Origin: Hyphomonadaceae bacterium BL14
Lineage (GTDB): Bacteria > Pseudomonadota > Alphaproteobacteria > Caulobacterales > Maricaulaceae
Length of the DNA: 64,000 bases
Reading direction: 5' to 3'
Assembly: GCA_027627705.1 (NCBI GenBank)
Contig: CP091242.1
Span: 2,750,290-2,814,289 of the forward strand
Shown here: piece by piece, positions 1 to 11,004 of the stretch
How positions within the stretch are numbered: the stretch's first letter is position 1
How the letters are laid out: each line of letters begins with the position of its first letter
The notes under the pieces: generated by a model
What the model was told of the DNA's origin: nothing
Database searches by the model: none
The model's input: the letters and a program-made list of their open reading frames with translations, nothing else
Made by a program: the position numbers and the translations under genes

Positions 1-84
1 TCGCGTTCAGGGCCGGCTTTGAGCCGGCCTACAGCCCGGATTTCCGCACGCATGGCCGTGCTCCGTGCGTGATGCGCCGGCGGG

Positions 85-492
85 TCAGGCCGTCCCGCCG
101 GGCGGGGCTGACCACATCTTCTCCAGATCATAGAAGACGCGCACTTCGGGACGGAACACGTGGACGATCACATCGCCGGCGTCGATCAGCACCCAGTCAG
201 CGCTTTTCAGGCCTTCAGCCCGCACGCCATCCACACCCGCGTCCTTGAGCTTGCGCAGAAGGTGGTCGGAGATCGCGCCCACATGCCGGTTGGACCGGCC
301 CGAGGCGATGATCACGATGTCGGCGACAGAGGATTTGCCGTCGAGGTCGATGGCGACAATGTCTTCGGCCTTGTCGTCCTCGAGGGCGGCGATGACGAGC
401 GCTTCAAGCGCTTGGGGTCCGTTCGCGTCTAGGGCCGCGGGGCCGTCCGGCGCGCGGTGTTGCAGGTCAGTGGACAGAGTCCTTACTCCCAT
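85..492 (-). CDS. rsfS: Ribosome silencing factor RsfS
   Basis: RsfS/Iojap binds ribosomal protein L14 on the 50S subunit, blocks subunit joining and slows translation in starvation (family knowledge). The 135-aa product has the typical core from about residue 27, including DDKAEDIVAIDL, the stretch SVADIVIIASGRSNRHV, and a C-terminal part with DWVLIDAGDVIVHVF followed by YDLEKMW. The N-terminal 25 residues are not conserved, so the true start could be slightly downstream. It is the last gene of the leftward obgE-proBA-nadD-egtD block and follows egtD by 40 bp. nadD and rsfS are commonly adjacent in bacteria; here egtD sits between them. Confidence 0.93.
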   Translation of the reverse strand: MGVRTLSTDLQHRAPDGPAALDANGPQALEALVIAALEDDKAEDIVAIDLDGKSSVADIVIIASGRSNRHVGAISDHLLRKLKDAGVDGVRAEGLKSADWVLIDAGDVIVHVFRPEVRVFYDLEKMWSAPPGGTA

Positions 493-532
493 GGCTGTCA
501 GACCCGGCTGCGTCCGGGCGGGTCGTACCGTA

Positions 533-1531
533 TCATGCTTCGCCCGGGCATTCGAGCCAGTGTATGGAGAAGGGCTCGTCGCCCCCCTGCCAGGCGTGGA
601 CCGGCACCAGACCGGCTGACCGGGCGAGGTCGCGGAAGGTGTCCAGCGTGAATTTGTGGGAGTTCTCGGTGTGTATCGTCTCGCTTTCGCGCAGCACGAA
701 TGCGCGCCCCGCCACTGTGAAATGCTGATCCTTCACTGCCTGCAGATACATCTCCATGCGTGAGCGGTACGGATTCCAGAAGGCGCGATAGCGCAGGCCC
801 TCAGGGTCCAGCGTGCCGCCCAGTTCGGTATTGATGCGCCGGACCAGATTGAAATTGAAATCCGCTGTGGCACCGCCCGCATCGTCATAGGCGGCTTCCA
901 GAACCCGCGCGTCCTTGCGCAGATCGGCACCGATCAGCAGTGCATCGCCGGGCCGCAGCCAGGCGGCCAGTGTCTGCAACAGGGCGCGCGCATCAATCAG
1001 CTCGAAATTGCCGATGGTGGAGCCGGGAAAGAATACGATCCGGCGGCCCGGCGGCAGCGGCAGGGCGGACAGATCGATGGGACGGGTGAAATCATGGCAA
1101 ACCGCCCCGATCACCATATCGGGATGATCGCTGGCGATGTCGGCGCAGGCCGCCTTCACATGCTCGCCGGAAATATCCATGCCGGCATAGGCGGAAGGCG
1201 CGTCCAGCGCATCGATGAGCTTGCGCACTTTCACACTGGAGCCTGCCCCCGGCTCCAGCACCACTGCGCCGGGGCCCGCCAGGGCGCGCAGCTCCGGCCC
1301 GATGGCATCCAGCAAGGCCAGCTCGGTGCGGGTGGGATAGTATTCCGGTGCCTGCGTGATCCGGTCGAAAATCCGCGATCCTTCCGCATCGTAGAAATAT
1401 TTCGCCGGAATGGCCTTTTGCGGCTTGGCCAGACCGGCCAGTACGTCGGCGCGGAAATCGCCGGCGGGCGGACGCAAATCTTCAAAGAAGGCGAGCGCAG
1501 GCGCGCCGGGGAGGGGCTGGGTTGAGGTCAT
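533..1531 (-). CDS. egtD: L-histidine N-alpha-methyltransferase EgtD
   Basis: EgtD uses three S-adenosylmethionines to convert histidine to hercynine, the first step of ergothioneine synthesis. The 332-aa length fits the family. Visible landmarks are the N-terminal PKYFYD-type segment (AKYFYDAEGSRIFDRI, about residues 43-58), the SAM-binding loop LEPGAGSSVKVR near residue 95, FFPGSTIGNF near residue 168, and the C-terminal ETIHTENSHKF segment. EgtB, the partner sulfoxide synthase, is not in the window, so the rest of the pathway must be encoded elsewhere if it exists. It starts 24 bp after nadD, suggesting co-transcription with the housekeeping operon. Confidence 0.9.
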   Translation of the reverse strand: MTSTQPLPGAPALAFFEDLRPPAGDFRADVLAGLAKPQKAIPAKYFYDAEGSRIFDRITQAPEYYPTRTELALLDAIGPELRALAGPGAVVLEPGAGSSVKVRKLIDALDAPSAYAGMDISGEHVKAACADIASDHPDMVIGAVCHDFTRPIDLSALPLPPGRRIVFFPGSTIGNFELIDARALLQTLAAWLRPGDALLIGADLRKDARVLEAAYDDAGGATADFNFNLVRRINTELGGTLDPEGLRYRAFWNPYRSRMEMYLQAVKDQHFTVAGRAFVLRESETIHTENSHKFTLDTFRDLARSAGLVPVHAWQGGDEPFSIHWLECPGEA

Positions 1532-1555
1532 GGCGCCAGTGGGGCTGCTGCACGG

Positions 1556-2143
1556 TCAGCCGCGCATTAGGCGCGACGCATGGGGATGTAAACGCTCGGT
1601 CAGATATGTCCACCCGGGCGCGCCCCTGTTCACAAGGGTGTGCGCCTGGCGATCCGGGATTTGCGTCTGTCCGGGCGCCCGCGCGGCGGGACTGAAGCGG
1701 GCGGCGAGGCCGGTGCCGGGACGGGCGATGACCGCCAGCGGCGTGCGCGCCACAATCTCGCGCCAGGCCTTCCAGCGATGCAGCTCGGCCAGGCCGTCCG
1801 CGCCCATGATCCACACGAAACGCACGCCGCGATGGCGCGCCTGCAGAAAGGCGATCACATCCACCGTGCGATGGCTGGGCAGGCGCGCCTCCAGCGCACT
1901 GACGACATGACGCGGTCCGGGCACCAGCGCGCGCACGCCATCCAAGCGTTCTGCCAGGGGCGCGGGTGGATTGTCCTTGAACGGATTGCCCGGACTGACC
2001 AGCCACCAGACCCGGTCCAGCTGCAGGCGTTTGAGCGCCGTGCTGGCGACATGCCGATGGCCGTCATGAGGCGGATCGAACGTCCCGCCATACAAACCCA
2101 CCCTCATGCCGGGGGCGAGCAGCTCGCTTTTCAGCGCGGCCAT
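1556..2143 (-). CDS. nadD: Nicotinate-mononucleotide adenylyltransferase NadD
   Basis: NadD adenylylates nicotinate mononucleotide with ATP to give deamido-NAD, the penultimate step of NAD synthesis in the cytosol. The 195-aa protein has the nucleotidyltransferase signature GLYGGTFDPPHDGHRHVA at about residues 16-33 and the conserved WLVSPGNPFK and WIMGADGLAELHRW blocks. The expected C-terminal SSTxIR-type motif is not evident; the tail reads GWTYLTERLHPHASRLMRG, so the C-terminus is divergent. The gene overlaps the end of proA by 13 bp, which implies translational coupling. The start puts the signature 15 residues in; the nearer Met at residue 13 is an alternative. Confidence 0.92.
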   Translation of the reverse strand: MAALKSELLAPGMRVGLYGGTFDPPHDGHRHVASTALKRLQLDRVWWLVSPGNPFKDNPPAPLAERLDGVRALVPGPRHVVSALEARLPSHRTVDVIAFLQARHRGVRFVWIMGADGLAELHRWKAWREIVARTPLAVIARPGTGLAARFSPAARAPGQTQIPDRQAHTLVNRGAPGWTYLTERLHPHASRLMRG

Positions 2144-3398
2144 GATCCGCGCACCTGACCTGTGCCGCGCACGATGTATTTGCCGGTGGTCAGCTGGGCC
2201 GCGCCCACCGGTCCGCGTGCGTGAAGCCGGCCCGTCGCGATGCCGATCTCGCCGCCATAACCGAACTCGGCCCCGTCGGAAAACCCGGTCGCGGCATTAT
2301 GCAGCGCCACGGCCGAATCCACCTGGCTCAGGAAGCGCGCGGCGGCGCTTTCGTCCTCGGTGACGATGGCGTCGGTATGGCCCGACCCGTGCGCGGCGAC
2401 ATGGTCGAGTGCGCTTTCCATCCCGTCGACCACGCGCACGGACAAAATCGCGTCGAGATATTCGGTGTCCCAGTCTTCTTCAGTGGCCGCCTTCATGCCC
2501 GGGACCAGTTTGCGCGCAGCATCATCGCCGCGCAGCGCGCACCCTGCGCCTGCCAGCGCTCCGGCGATGACGGGCAACAGGTCCGGCGCGCAGGCAGAAT
2601 CGATCAGCAGCGTTTCGGCGGCGTTGCACACGCCGGTGCGCCGCATTTTGGAATCCAGCGTAATGCGCAGCGCTTTCTCCGGATCGGCATCCGCGTGGAC
2701 ATAGACATGGCACACCCCGTCCAGATGGCTGAGCACCGGAACGCGCGCGTGCTGGCGCACATGAGCGACCAGGCTTTTGCCCCCGCGCGGGATCACCAGA
2801 TCGCACCCGCCCTCGTCCAGGCTCAGCATCGCCGTCACCCAGGCGCGGTCGGAATCGGGCGGGGTCTGGACCGCATCCTCGGGCAGGCCCGCAGTGCGCA
2901 GCCCGGCACGCATGGCGTCCACCAGCGCGGCGCTGGTACCCGTGGTCTCCGATCCGCCGCGCAGAATGACGGCGTTGCCGGCGCGCACGCAAAGGGCTGC
3001 CGCGTCGGCGGTGACATTGGGCCGGCTTTCGAAAATCACGCCGATCAGGCCGATGGGAACCGAGACTTCGGCGATTTCCAGCCCGTTGGGCCGGGTCCAG
3101 CGGCGGCGCTCGCTGCCGACCGGGTCGGGCAGGTCCGCCACCGCCTCCACACCGGCGGCAATGGCCTCCAGGCGCTCGGGGTCCAGGGTCAGGCGATCCA
3201 GGAAGGCCCCGGTCTGGCCACGCTCACGGGCGGCTTCGGTCTCTTTGGCATTGACGTCCAGGATGGCTTTGGCGCGCGCACGGATTTCCGCAGCGCTGGC
3301 CCGCAGGGCCGCGCTGCGGGCGTCCGGACCGGCGGCTTCCAGCGCGCGCCGGGCGGCGCGTCCGTTGGCGGCCAGGGCGGCAAAGCTCTCAAGATGGG

Positions 3399-3402
<4 letters not shown>
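2131..3402 (-). CDS. proA: Gamma-glutamyl phosphate reductase ProA
   Basis: ProA reduces gamma-glutamyl phosphate with NADPH to glutamate-5-semialdehyde, the second step of proline synthesis. The 423-aa length is typical. The aldehyde-dehydrogenase-like fold is marked by PIGLIGVIFESRPNVTADAA (about residues 115-134), LRGGSE, IPRGGKSL and the catalytic cysteine in RRTGVCNAAETLL (about 255). The C-terminal GEIGIATGRLHARGPVG segment is diagnostic. It overlaps proB by 4 bp upstream and nadD by 13 bp downstream, so the genes are tightly coupled. Confidence 0.97.
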
Positions 3403-6194
<2,792 letters not shown>

Positions 6195-6236
6195 ATCCGG
6201 CCTCCAACAGGCCTGTGCGCCGGGGAGAGCGCAAGA

Positions 6237-6271
6237 AAAAAGGGGAGGCGGGCGACCCGTCTCCCCTTTTT
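6237..6271. terminator. Bidirectional rho-independent terminator after rpmA
   Basis: A long hairpin: arm AAAAAGGGGAG (6237-6247) pairs with CTCCCCTTTTT (6261-6271), and the inner bases 6248-6252 and 6256-6260 pair further, leaving a 3-nt loop (CGA). A-rich and T-rich arms give U-tracts in either direction. It lies between rpmA and the GNAT gene, both leftward, so it should end the rplU-rpmA transcript. Confidence 0.85.
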
Positions 6272-6335
6272 CAGCATGTCTGCCGGACCGGATCGCCCCT
6301 GTTGGGTGAGGCGGTCCGCGTCCTGTCGCGCCGCC

Positions 6336-6605
6336 CTATTCAGCCGCCTCGGCAAGCGGGGCGACGCTCACGAAAGTGCGCTGGTTGGCCTTGGTGCGGA
6401 ACTCCACCCGGCCCTCGGTCAGGGCGAACAGGGTGTGATCCTTGCCCATGCCGACATTGACGCCGGGATAATATTTCGTGCCGCGCTGGCGCACGATGAT
6501 ATTGCCCGCGATGACCGCCTGGCCGCCGGATTTCTTGACACCCAGGCGACGGCCTGCGGAGTCGCGGCCGTTGCGTGAGGAGCCGCCTGCTTTTTTGTGA
6601 GCCAT
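6336..6605 (-). CDS. rpmA: 50S ribosomal protein L27
   Basis: L27 sits near the peptidyl-transferase centre and the P site of the 50S subunit. The 89-aa protein has the usual N-terminus [20 protein letters not shown] and the core [29 protein letters not shown]. No cleavable N-terminal extension is present. It follows rplU by 32 bp, the conserved rplU-rpmA pair, and is followed by a strong terminator. Confidence 0.98.
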   Translation of the reverse strand: MAHKKAGGSSRNGRDSAGRRLGVKKSGGQAVIAGNIIVRQRGTKYYPGVNVGMGKDHTLFALTEGRVEFRTKANQRTFVSVAPLAEAAE

Positions 6606-6637
6606 ATCCGCTCTCCTTTAATCCTGCCGCTGACGCG

Positions 6638-7267
6638 TTACGCGCCGGCCAGTTCTTTCGCCTGGGCGATCCATTCGCCCGATTCTGCCTTCGCCTTGAG
6701 GCCGGCGATTTCGCCGTCCAGACGCTCGATCTCTGCCTCGGTCCATGCCGCGACCTGCGCAAACGTCGTCACGCCCGCCTCGGCCAGCTTCTTGGCGTAG
6801 GCCGGGCCGACGCCGTTGAGCTGGGTCAGGTCATCGCCGCCCGCCGCCTTGGGCTTCGCGGCTGCTTTCGCCGGCTTGGCCGGAGCGGCGTCTGCAACCG
6901 GCTCCTGCGCCGGCTTGGCTGCTTTTTTCTTGCCGCCGAGCGCGGATTTCGTGCCGGGCTTGAGGATTTCGGCGATCGAGATCACCGTGATCCACTGGCG
7001 GTGGCCGCGTTTGCGGCGGTAATTCTGCCGGCGGCGCTTCTTGAAGATGATGACTTTCTTGTCTTTGCGCTCGTCGAGCACTTCAGCCGTCACCGAGGCG
7101 CCATCCACGCCGGGCGCGCCCACCAGGGGGTCGCCCTCGCCGCCGATCATGAGGACCTGGTCAAACGTGACCACGTCGCCCGCTTCGGCGTCGAGCTTTT
7201 CCACGCGCAGGACGTCGCCTTGCGCGACCCGGTACTGCTTGCCGCCGGTTTTGATGACCGCGTACAT
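6638..7267 (-). CDS. rplU: 50S ribosomal protein L21 with C-terminal extension
   Basis: L21 binds 23S rRNA in the 50S subunit. Residues 1-103 match the family, beginning [19 protein letters not shown] and including the basic [16 protein letters not shown] stretch. Most L21 proteins end near residue 103; this one has 209 residues. The extension has a Lys/Ala/Pro linker and then a helix-hairpin-helix-like block ([19 protein letters not shown]) seen in other alphaproteobacterial L21 proteins. The start was set at MYAVIKTGG; the frame remains open for 68 codons upstream but that part is not L21-like. A purine-rich AAAAGGAAGAG site lies just upstream. Confidence 0.96.
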   Translation of the reverse strand: MYAVIKTGGKQYRVAQGDVLRVEKLDAEAGDVVTFDQVLMIGGEGDPLVGAPGVDGASVTAEVLDERKDKKVIIFKKRRRQNYRRKRGHRQWITVISIAEILKPGTKSALGGKKKAAKPAQEPVADAAPAKPAKAAAKPKAAGGDDLTQLNGVGPAYAKKLAEAGVTTFAQVAAWTEAEIERLDGEIAGLKAKAESGEWIAQAKELAGA

Positions 7268-7541
7268 ATGTCTCTTCCTTTTGATCCGATACCGTGACCG
7301 CGTGCGCCTCGACTGAGGCGGCCTTCCCGCGGGCCGGGATCCTTTTTCTTCGCCGGTTCTGATCCGATCCGGCGTTGTGAACAGGCCAAACGCACCCGGC
7401 GCGCAAGCCCGTTGAGCCTGCCCGCCGCAGCGCGAGCGCGCGATATAGGCGCCCGGAGCCGCTTGAGTCAACGCTCGAGGCGCTGCTGAAGCGGCGGCAT
7501 AAACGGTGATGCCGGTGTCCCGCCGTCTTCAGGCGCGCAGC

Positions 7542-7847
7542 CTACGGCTCGCCGGGGCCGCGCGGTCCGCCGGTGGGAAGGCCGACCTGACTGTTCGCGC
7601 GGTCCGTGGCGACCTGCTGGGCATTGGCCTCGATATCGTCCCATTCGCGCTGGGACAGACAAATCCGCTCGGACATGCGGCTGCCGGTGGGGCGGATCGT
7701 GCGGCACCGCACGCGGTCGCCCTCGGACGTGACACCCGTGAGCTGGCCGGCGTCGACCATCTCCTGGCGCTCTGTCTGGGCGTTTGTGGCGCAGGCACCG
7801 ACCGTGAGTGTGGCCAGAGAGGCCGACACAAGCAGACAGCGGATCAC
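7542..7847 (-). CDS. Small predicted lipoprotein, function unknown
   Basis: A 101-aa protein with a secretion signal: MIRCLLVSASLATLTVGAC, with VGAC as a plausible lipobox. The mature part is polar, with RVRCRTIRPTGSRMSERICLSQREWDDIEANAQ, a pattern seen in short alphaproteobacterial envelope proteins that contain two cysteines. The start codon is GTG (7845-7847), supported by a GAGGAGG ribosome-binding site 8 nt upstream. It is a single gene between rplU and the tRNA. No function can be assigned. Confidence 0.75.
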   Translation of the reverse strand: MIRCLLVSASLATLTVGACATNAQTERQEMVDAGQLTGVTSEGDRVRCRTIRPTGSRMSERICLSQREWDDIEANAQQVATDRANSQVGLPTGGPRGPGEP

Positions 7848-7969
7848 AGGAACCTCCTCACAGGTGATTGGTCGGCCACGCTATTCGACCCGCTGGGCTC
7901 TGTCGAGCGCGCCAAAGCCTTTCCGCTTGATTTCCGCGCCGCTCTTTGTCAAACCAGCCCGCGCTGCTC

Positions 7970-8059
7970 GGAGAGGTGCCGGAGTGGTCGATCGGGGCGG
8001 TCTCGAAAACCGTTGAGCGTGCAAGCGTTCCGAGGGTTCGAATCCCTCCCTCTCCGCCA
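7970..8059 (+). tRNA. tRNA-Ser (anticodon CGA)
   Basis: The 90-nt gene folds as a class II tRNA. The acceptor arm GGAGAGG (7970-7976) pairs with CCTCTCC (8049-8055), with discriminator G and encoded CCA (8057-8059). The anticodon loop CTCGAAA sits on a CGGT/ACCG stem, giving anticodon CGA (reads UCG). A long variable arm (GAGCGTGCAAGCGTTC region) and GGTTCGAATCC T-arm are present. The 3' flank is the left end of the integrated element. Confidence 0.95.
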
Positions 8060-8085
8060 CTTGCCCTCGCGAAAGCGTTCTCCTG

Positions 8086-8107
8086 ATCCGGCTCCGGCCG
8101 GATTTTT
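8086..8107 (+). terminator. tRNA-Ser terminator, inside the left repeat
   Basis: A perfect 7-bp stem ATCCGGC (8086-8092) and GCCGGAT (8097-8103) with loop TCCG, then TTTT. It ends the tRNA-Ser transcript. The same hairpin, with one G-T pair and a changed loop, is conserved in the right repeat copy at 63477-63495. Confidence 0.75.
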
Positions 8108-8132
8108 CCGTTGTTTTCGAGGGTTATGCGGG
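8096..8132. repeat. Left end repeat (candidate attL)
   Basis: Bases 8100-8125 are identical to 63491-63516, and 35 of 37 positions agree over 8096-8132 versus 63487-63523. Weaker similarity extends from about 8077 to about 8172 (right copy 63468-63563). The repeat starts 18 bp past the tRNA CCA end and covers the terminator hairpin, so the tRNA itself is not part of the repeat. Confidence 0.65.
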
Positions 8133-8329
8133 AGGGGCTGTTAACCGGCCCACGCGCCGTGAGGCCGGGACGCGTTCTCTCAGGGCCGATATTCTCCGGA
8201 CCTCATGACTGCGCCGATTTGGTGAATAGCTTGTAAGGCTATGAAATCGCACTGCTTCTCGCAGGGCAAGGCTGAACACTTCGATGTCAGTGGCATTCGC
8301 AAGATGGAACATAGATCGAACTCTCACCG

Positions 8330-9262
8330 TCAGAATAGCTCGGTGCTACCGTCGTCACGGATGCGGACAGCATATCCCGCGCGCGCATAGGCGGTCGATC
8401 CGTCCGCAAATCTGTTGCGAAGACCCTGAGCGTGTTCGAAGTCCAAGAGGGTGAATGCAGCAGACTCAGTGGGACCCGCTGCAGATAGGCCCGCGCCAAT
8501 CATAATGCCGCCCAACTCTGTCAGAACGAAGCGGTCGTGGAAGTCTTCACCGCCCCTGATCTCCAACCACGCATATAGCTCCAAGCAGTAGCCTGGTGGC
8601 AGTCGTCCTTTGATCTGGACGGCCCCGTCTCGAGCAACGAGTTCCGGCGGGGGGCGAGAACCATGATCGCGGAAGTGAACTCTGATAACTTTTGGCGGCC
8701 AAGGCCCTCCTCCAAGTCGATCAAGCAGAGATACAAGTGGGGCGAGATAGTTGCCCTCAGCTGGCCGAAGATCGAAGTAGGGATCGACGATGTCGACCTC
8801 TGTAGACACTGCAGCAAAGGTATTCAGGGCGTCGGCAATTTCGTCTGCGGTTCTCCTCACGCTGCAGCTTCTCACTGCGCTAAAGAGCGCATGCCCATCG
8901 GAGCAATCGTCTGGATGCATTGCCTCTGCGCAGGTTGCCTTGCCAGCGTCGCATATGATTGCTTTGAAAGGTCGCGCGGCATGCTCGCGCAGGGCGTTGT
9001 CCATCCAGTCTGCCTCATGTTCATAGACTCGATTGAAATCGACGACCTTATGCTTCGAGTCGCGCAAACGCTCGACGATGCTGGACATGCGAACATCCGG
9101 CACGCCAGCCTCTTTTGCTGCTTGGATGACCTTCTTCTCCCACTTGGTCGGGAGACGTGAAATCAGCCGACCCTTGTCGGCGCCGAACCGGTCGATCAGG
9201 TCCTTGAAGGTTCGCCAGTCCGCGCCGATGGCTGCAGGCTCTATCGCGTATTCCGACAGCAT
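8330..9262 (-). CDS. Putative PLD-like nuclease/effector of defence operon
   Basis: A 310-aa protein without a family I can name. The N-terminal half (about 1-140) is charged, with GRLISRLPTKWEKKVIQAAKEAG. The C-terminal half has EVDIVDPYFDLRP, a helix-rich middle, and EDFHDRFVLTELGGIMIGAGLS. The H-x-R...GG..G.GL pattern resembles the single-HKD active site of phospholipase-D-like nucleases; this is an inference, and lysine is replaced by arginine. The start ATG (9260-9262) overlaps the ATPase stop by 1 base (TGATG), so the two are coupled. It is the last gene of the six-gene operon and may be the effector paired with the ATPase. Confidence 0.6.
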   Translation of the reverse strand: MLSEYAIEPAAIGADWRTFKDLIDRFGADKGRLISRLPTKWEKKVIQAAKEAGVPDVRMSSIVERLRDSKHKVVDFNRVYEHEADWMDNALREHAARPFKAIICDAGKATCAEAMHPDDCSDGHALFSAVRSCSVRRTADEIADALNTFAAVSTEVDIVDPYFDLRPAEGNYLAPLVSLLDRLGGGPWPPKVIRVHFRDHGSRPPPELVARDGAVQIKGRLPPGYCLELYAWLEIRGGEDFHDRFVLTELGGIMIGAGLSAAGPTESAAFTLLDFEHAQGLRNRFADGSTAYARAGYAVRIRDDGSTELF

Positions 9263-10995
9263 CAGAACAGTTCCTCGGCCCGTTCCGCGAAGAAGCCGTT
9301 TGGCCATCGGTCTGCGAAATCACCGTCTGGGCTCACGCGGAGGGGACGGAAGCGGACCCCCTCGACCGAAGACTCGACGTAGATCACAGAGAGGTCATCG
9401 GGCGTCAGTCCGAGCACGCCGGGAGGAACCTCACCGTCAGTCTGCTCCCGCACACGGCGAAGCAGCCGCAGCATGATGTGCTCGCTGTGCGTCTCAATGA
9501 GCAGGGTCTTTCCCGAGGTAAGCTTGTTCTCGCCGCCGGTCGCAGCCTTGATGAACAGGTCGCCCATGCCGACCTGGATGGCGGGATGGACATGGAGCTC
9601 CGGCTGCTCGATTCCGAGCACGCCGTCCTGCTTGCGCAATGAGGCGACGATCACCGGGACCATCTGCGAAATGCCGACGCCCACGTCGCCCGGTGCAACC
9701 AGGATGCCCTTTTCGAAGTCCCGCAGGGCGATCTCCGTCCGCGTGGCGAGGCTCAAGTAGAGCTCCTGCAACTCGCCGATATCGTCCTCGTTGAGACCCC
9801 GCTCGAACATCTGGTGCATGGCGCTGGGAACCGGGATTTCTTTGAACTCCACCCGCTCCAGCCTGTAAGTCGTTCTCAGCCGCTCCTCGCCGGAGAGCCA
9901 GACGTTGACCTCGTCCATGAGGTCGCCGCGGCGGTCGTTGTAGAGCAGATCCCAGGCAGCGAGCCCGTGGGCCCAGCGGGCCTCGTCCGGTGAGGCTTGC
10001 GGGCGATAGCTACGCGTGGGGATGTCGCGCAGCGGGCCGATGTAGGTCATCTGCATCAGGTGATCTCGGACCAGACGTACCGGGCCGAGGATCATTTCGG
10101 AGAGAAGCGCCCGAAGGCCGTTGACGCGCGGTGTCCGCTCCTCCAGTTCGGCCTTCTTCACGTCCGGGTCGCGGATATCGAGGATGAGGTCGCGGTCCAG
10201 CCGAGGCAGTGCGCCCAGCTCGGTGCCGACGGCGATCCGCAGCTGATCATCTGGAGTGTTCGGCGTCGAACGGTCGGCCGCGACTTCACGCGACAGTTCC
10301 CAGATCGCAGTGAAGAATACCTCGGAGTGGTCGTCCGCTATGCCTAGCTCCTCAGCCGATTGCATGCCCATCTCTTCGGCTTCGTCTTCCGTCACGTAGT
10401 CGTCCGGATGAACGGCCTGCTGCAGTAGCGGATGCTTGAAGTTGAAGTCGGTCAGTTGCGCCCGGCCTTCTGATGGTGGCGACACGATGGCTGCGAGCGG
10501 TTCTCCGTCCAGTTCGATGGCGAGGCGCGAGACGTAAGGCGCCTGCTCCAGCGCGCTCCAGCGGATGTCGACTGCCAGTCCGATGTTCTGCACGATCGCA
10601 TAGTCGCGATACTCGTCGCTTTCTCCGACCAGGTATCGAACGAGCAGTTCTGCGAACTCGGGCTCGCCGATCGATAGACCAGCGTTCAGTGACAGGCCCT
10701 CTGAGCCCTGTTCATCCGAGAGGTCAAGGACGACTTTCAGGGTCACAGTTCGGTCGAGCTCATGGTTGTGGACCAGCGTTGCGAAGCCTCCAAGGTCAAT
10801 TAGGCCGCCAGCGATCGTCCGGTCCGGGTCGACATTTCCACGCTCAAGGATTTCGCGCAGGTAGTGCAGCGCCTGGAGGATCGTGCTCTTGCCTGCGCTG
10901 TTCGGGCCGAAGAGCAGCGTTATGGGCCGCAGGTCGATACGCTGCCGCGAGCCGATGCCTTTGAAGTTCTCAATTTCGATCCGGGTCAAGCGCAT
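9262..10995 (-). CDS. AAA/ABC-type ATPase with DUF3696-like C-terminus
   Basis: A 577-aa SMC/OLD-like ATPase. It shows MRLTRIEIENFKGIG, Walker A GPNSAGKST (about 31-39), an ABC-signature-like VGISQMVPV, Walker B GVLGIEQPELHVHP and an H-loop IETHSEHIM. The last 25 residues (GDFADRWPNGFFAERAEELF) match the DUF3696 pattern. Such ATPases act as sensors in two-gene defence systems such as Septu-like and retron-associated modules (family knowledge). Here the partner would be the downstream PLD-like protein. It starts 9 bp after hsdS, so it is in the R-M operon. Confidence 0.85.
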   Translation of the reverse strand: MRLTRIEIENFKGIGSRQRIDLRPITLLFGPNSAGKSTILQALHYLREILERGNVDPDRTIAGGLIDLGGFATLVHNHELDRTVTLKVVLDLSDEQGSEGLSLNAGLSIGEPEFAELLVRYLVGESDEYRDYAIVQNIGLAVDIRWSALEQAPYVSRLAIELDGEPLAAIVSPPSEGRAQLTDFNFKHPLLQQAVHPDDYVTEDEAEEMGMQSAEELGIADDHSEVFFTAIWELSREVAADRSTPNTPDDQLRIAVGTELGALPRLDRDLILDIRDPDVKKAELEERTPRVNGLRALLSEMILGPVRLVRDHLMQMTYIGPLRDIPTRSYRPQASPDEARWAHGLAAWDLLYNDRRGDLMDEVNVWLSGEERLRTTYRLERVEFKEIPVPSAMHQMFERGLNEDDIGELQELYLSLATRTEIALRDFEKGILVAPGDVGVGISQMVPVIVASLRKQDGVLGIEQPELHVHPAIQVGMGDLFIKAATGGENKLTSGKTLLIETHSEHIMLRLLRRVREQTDGEVPPGVLGLTPDDLSVIYVESSVEGVRFRPLRVSPDGDFADRWPNGFFAERAEELF

Positions 10996-11004
10996 GGCGG
11001 CACC

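Noticed and set aside
8124..8327. 67-codon minus-strand frame across the left repeat
   Set aside because: No start signal and low-complexity C-terminus; it arises from the repeat and flank.
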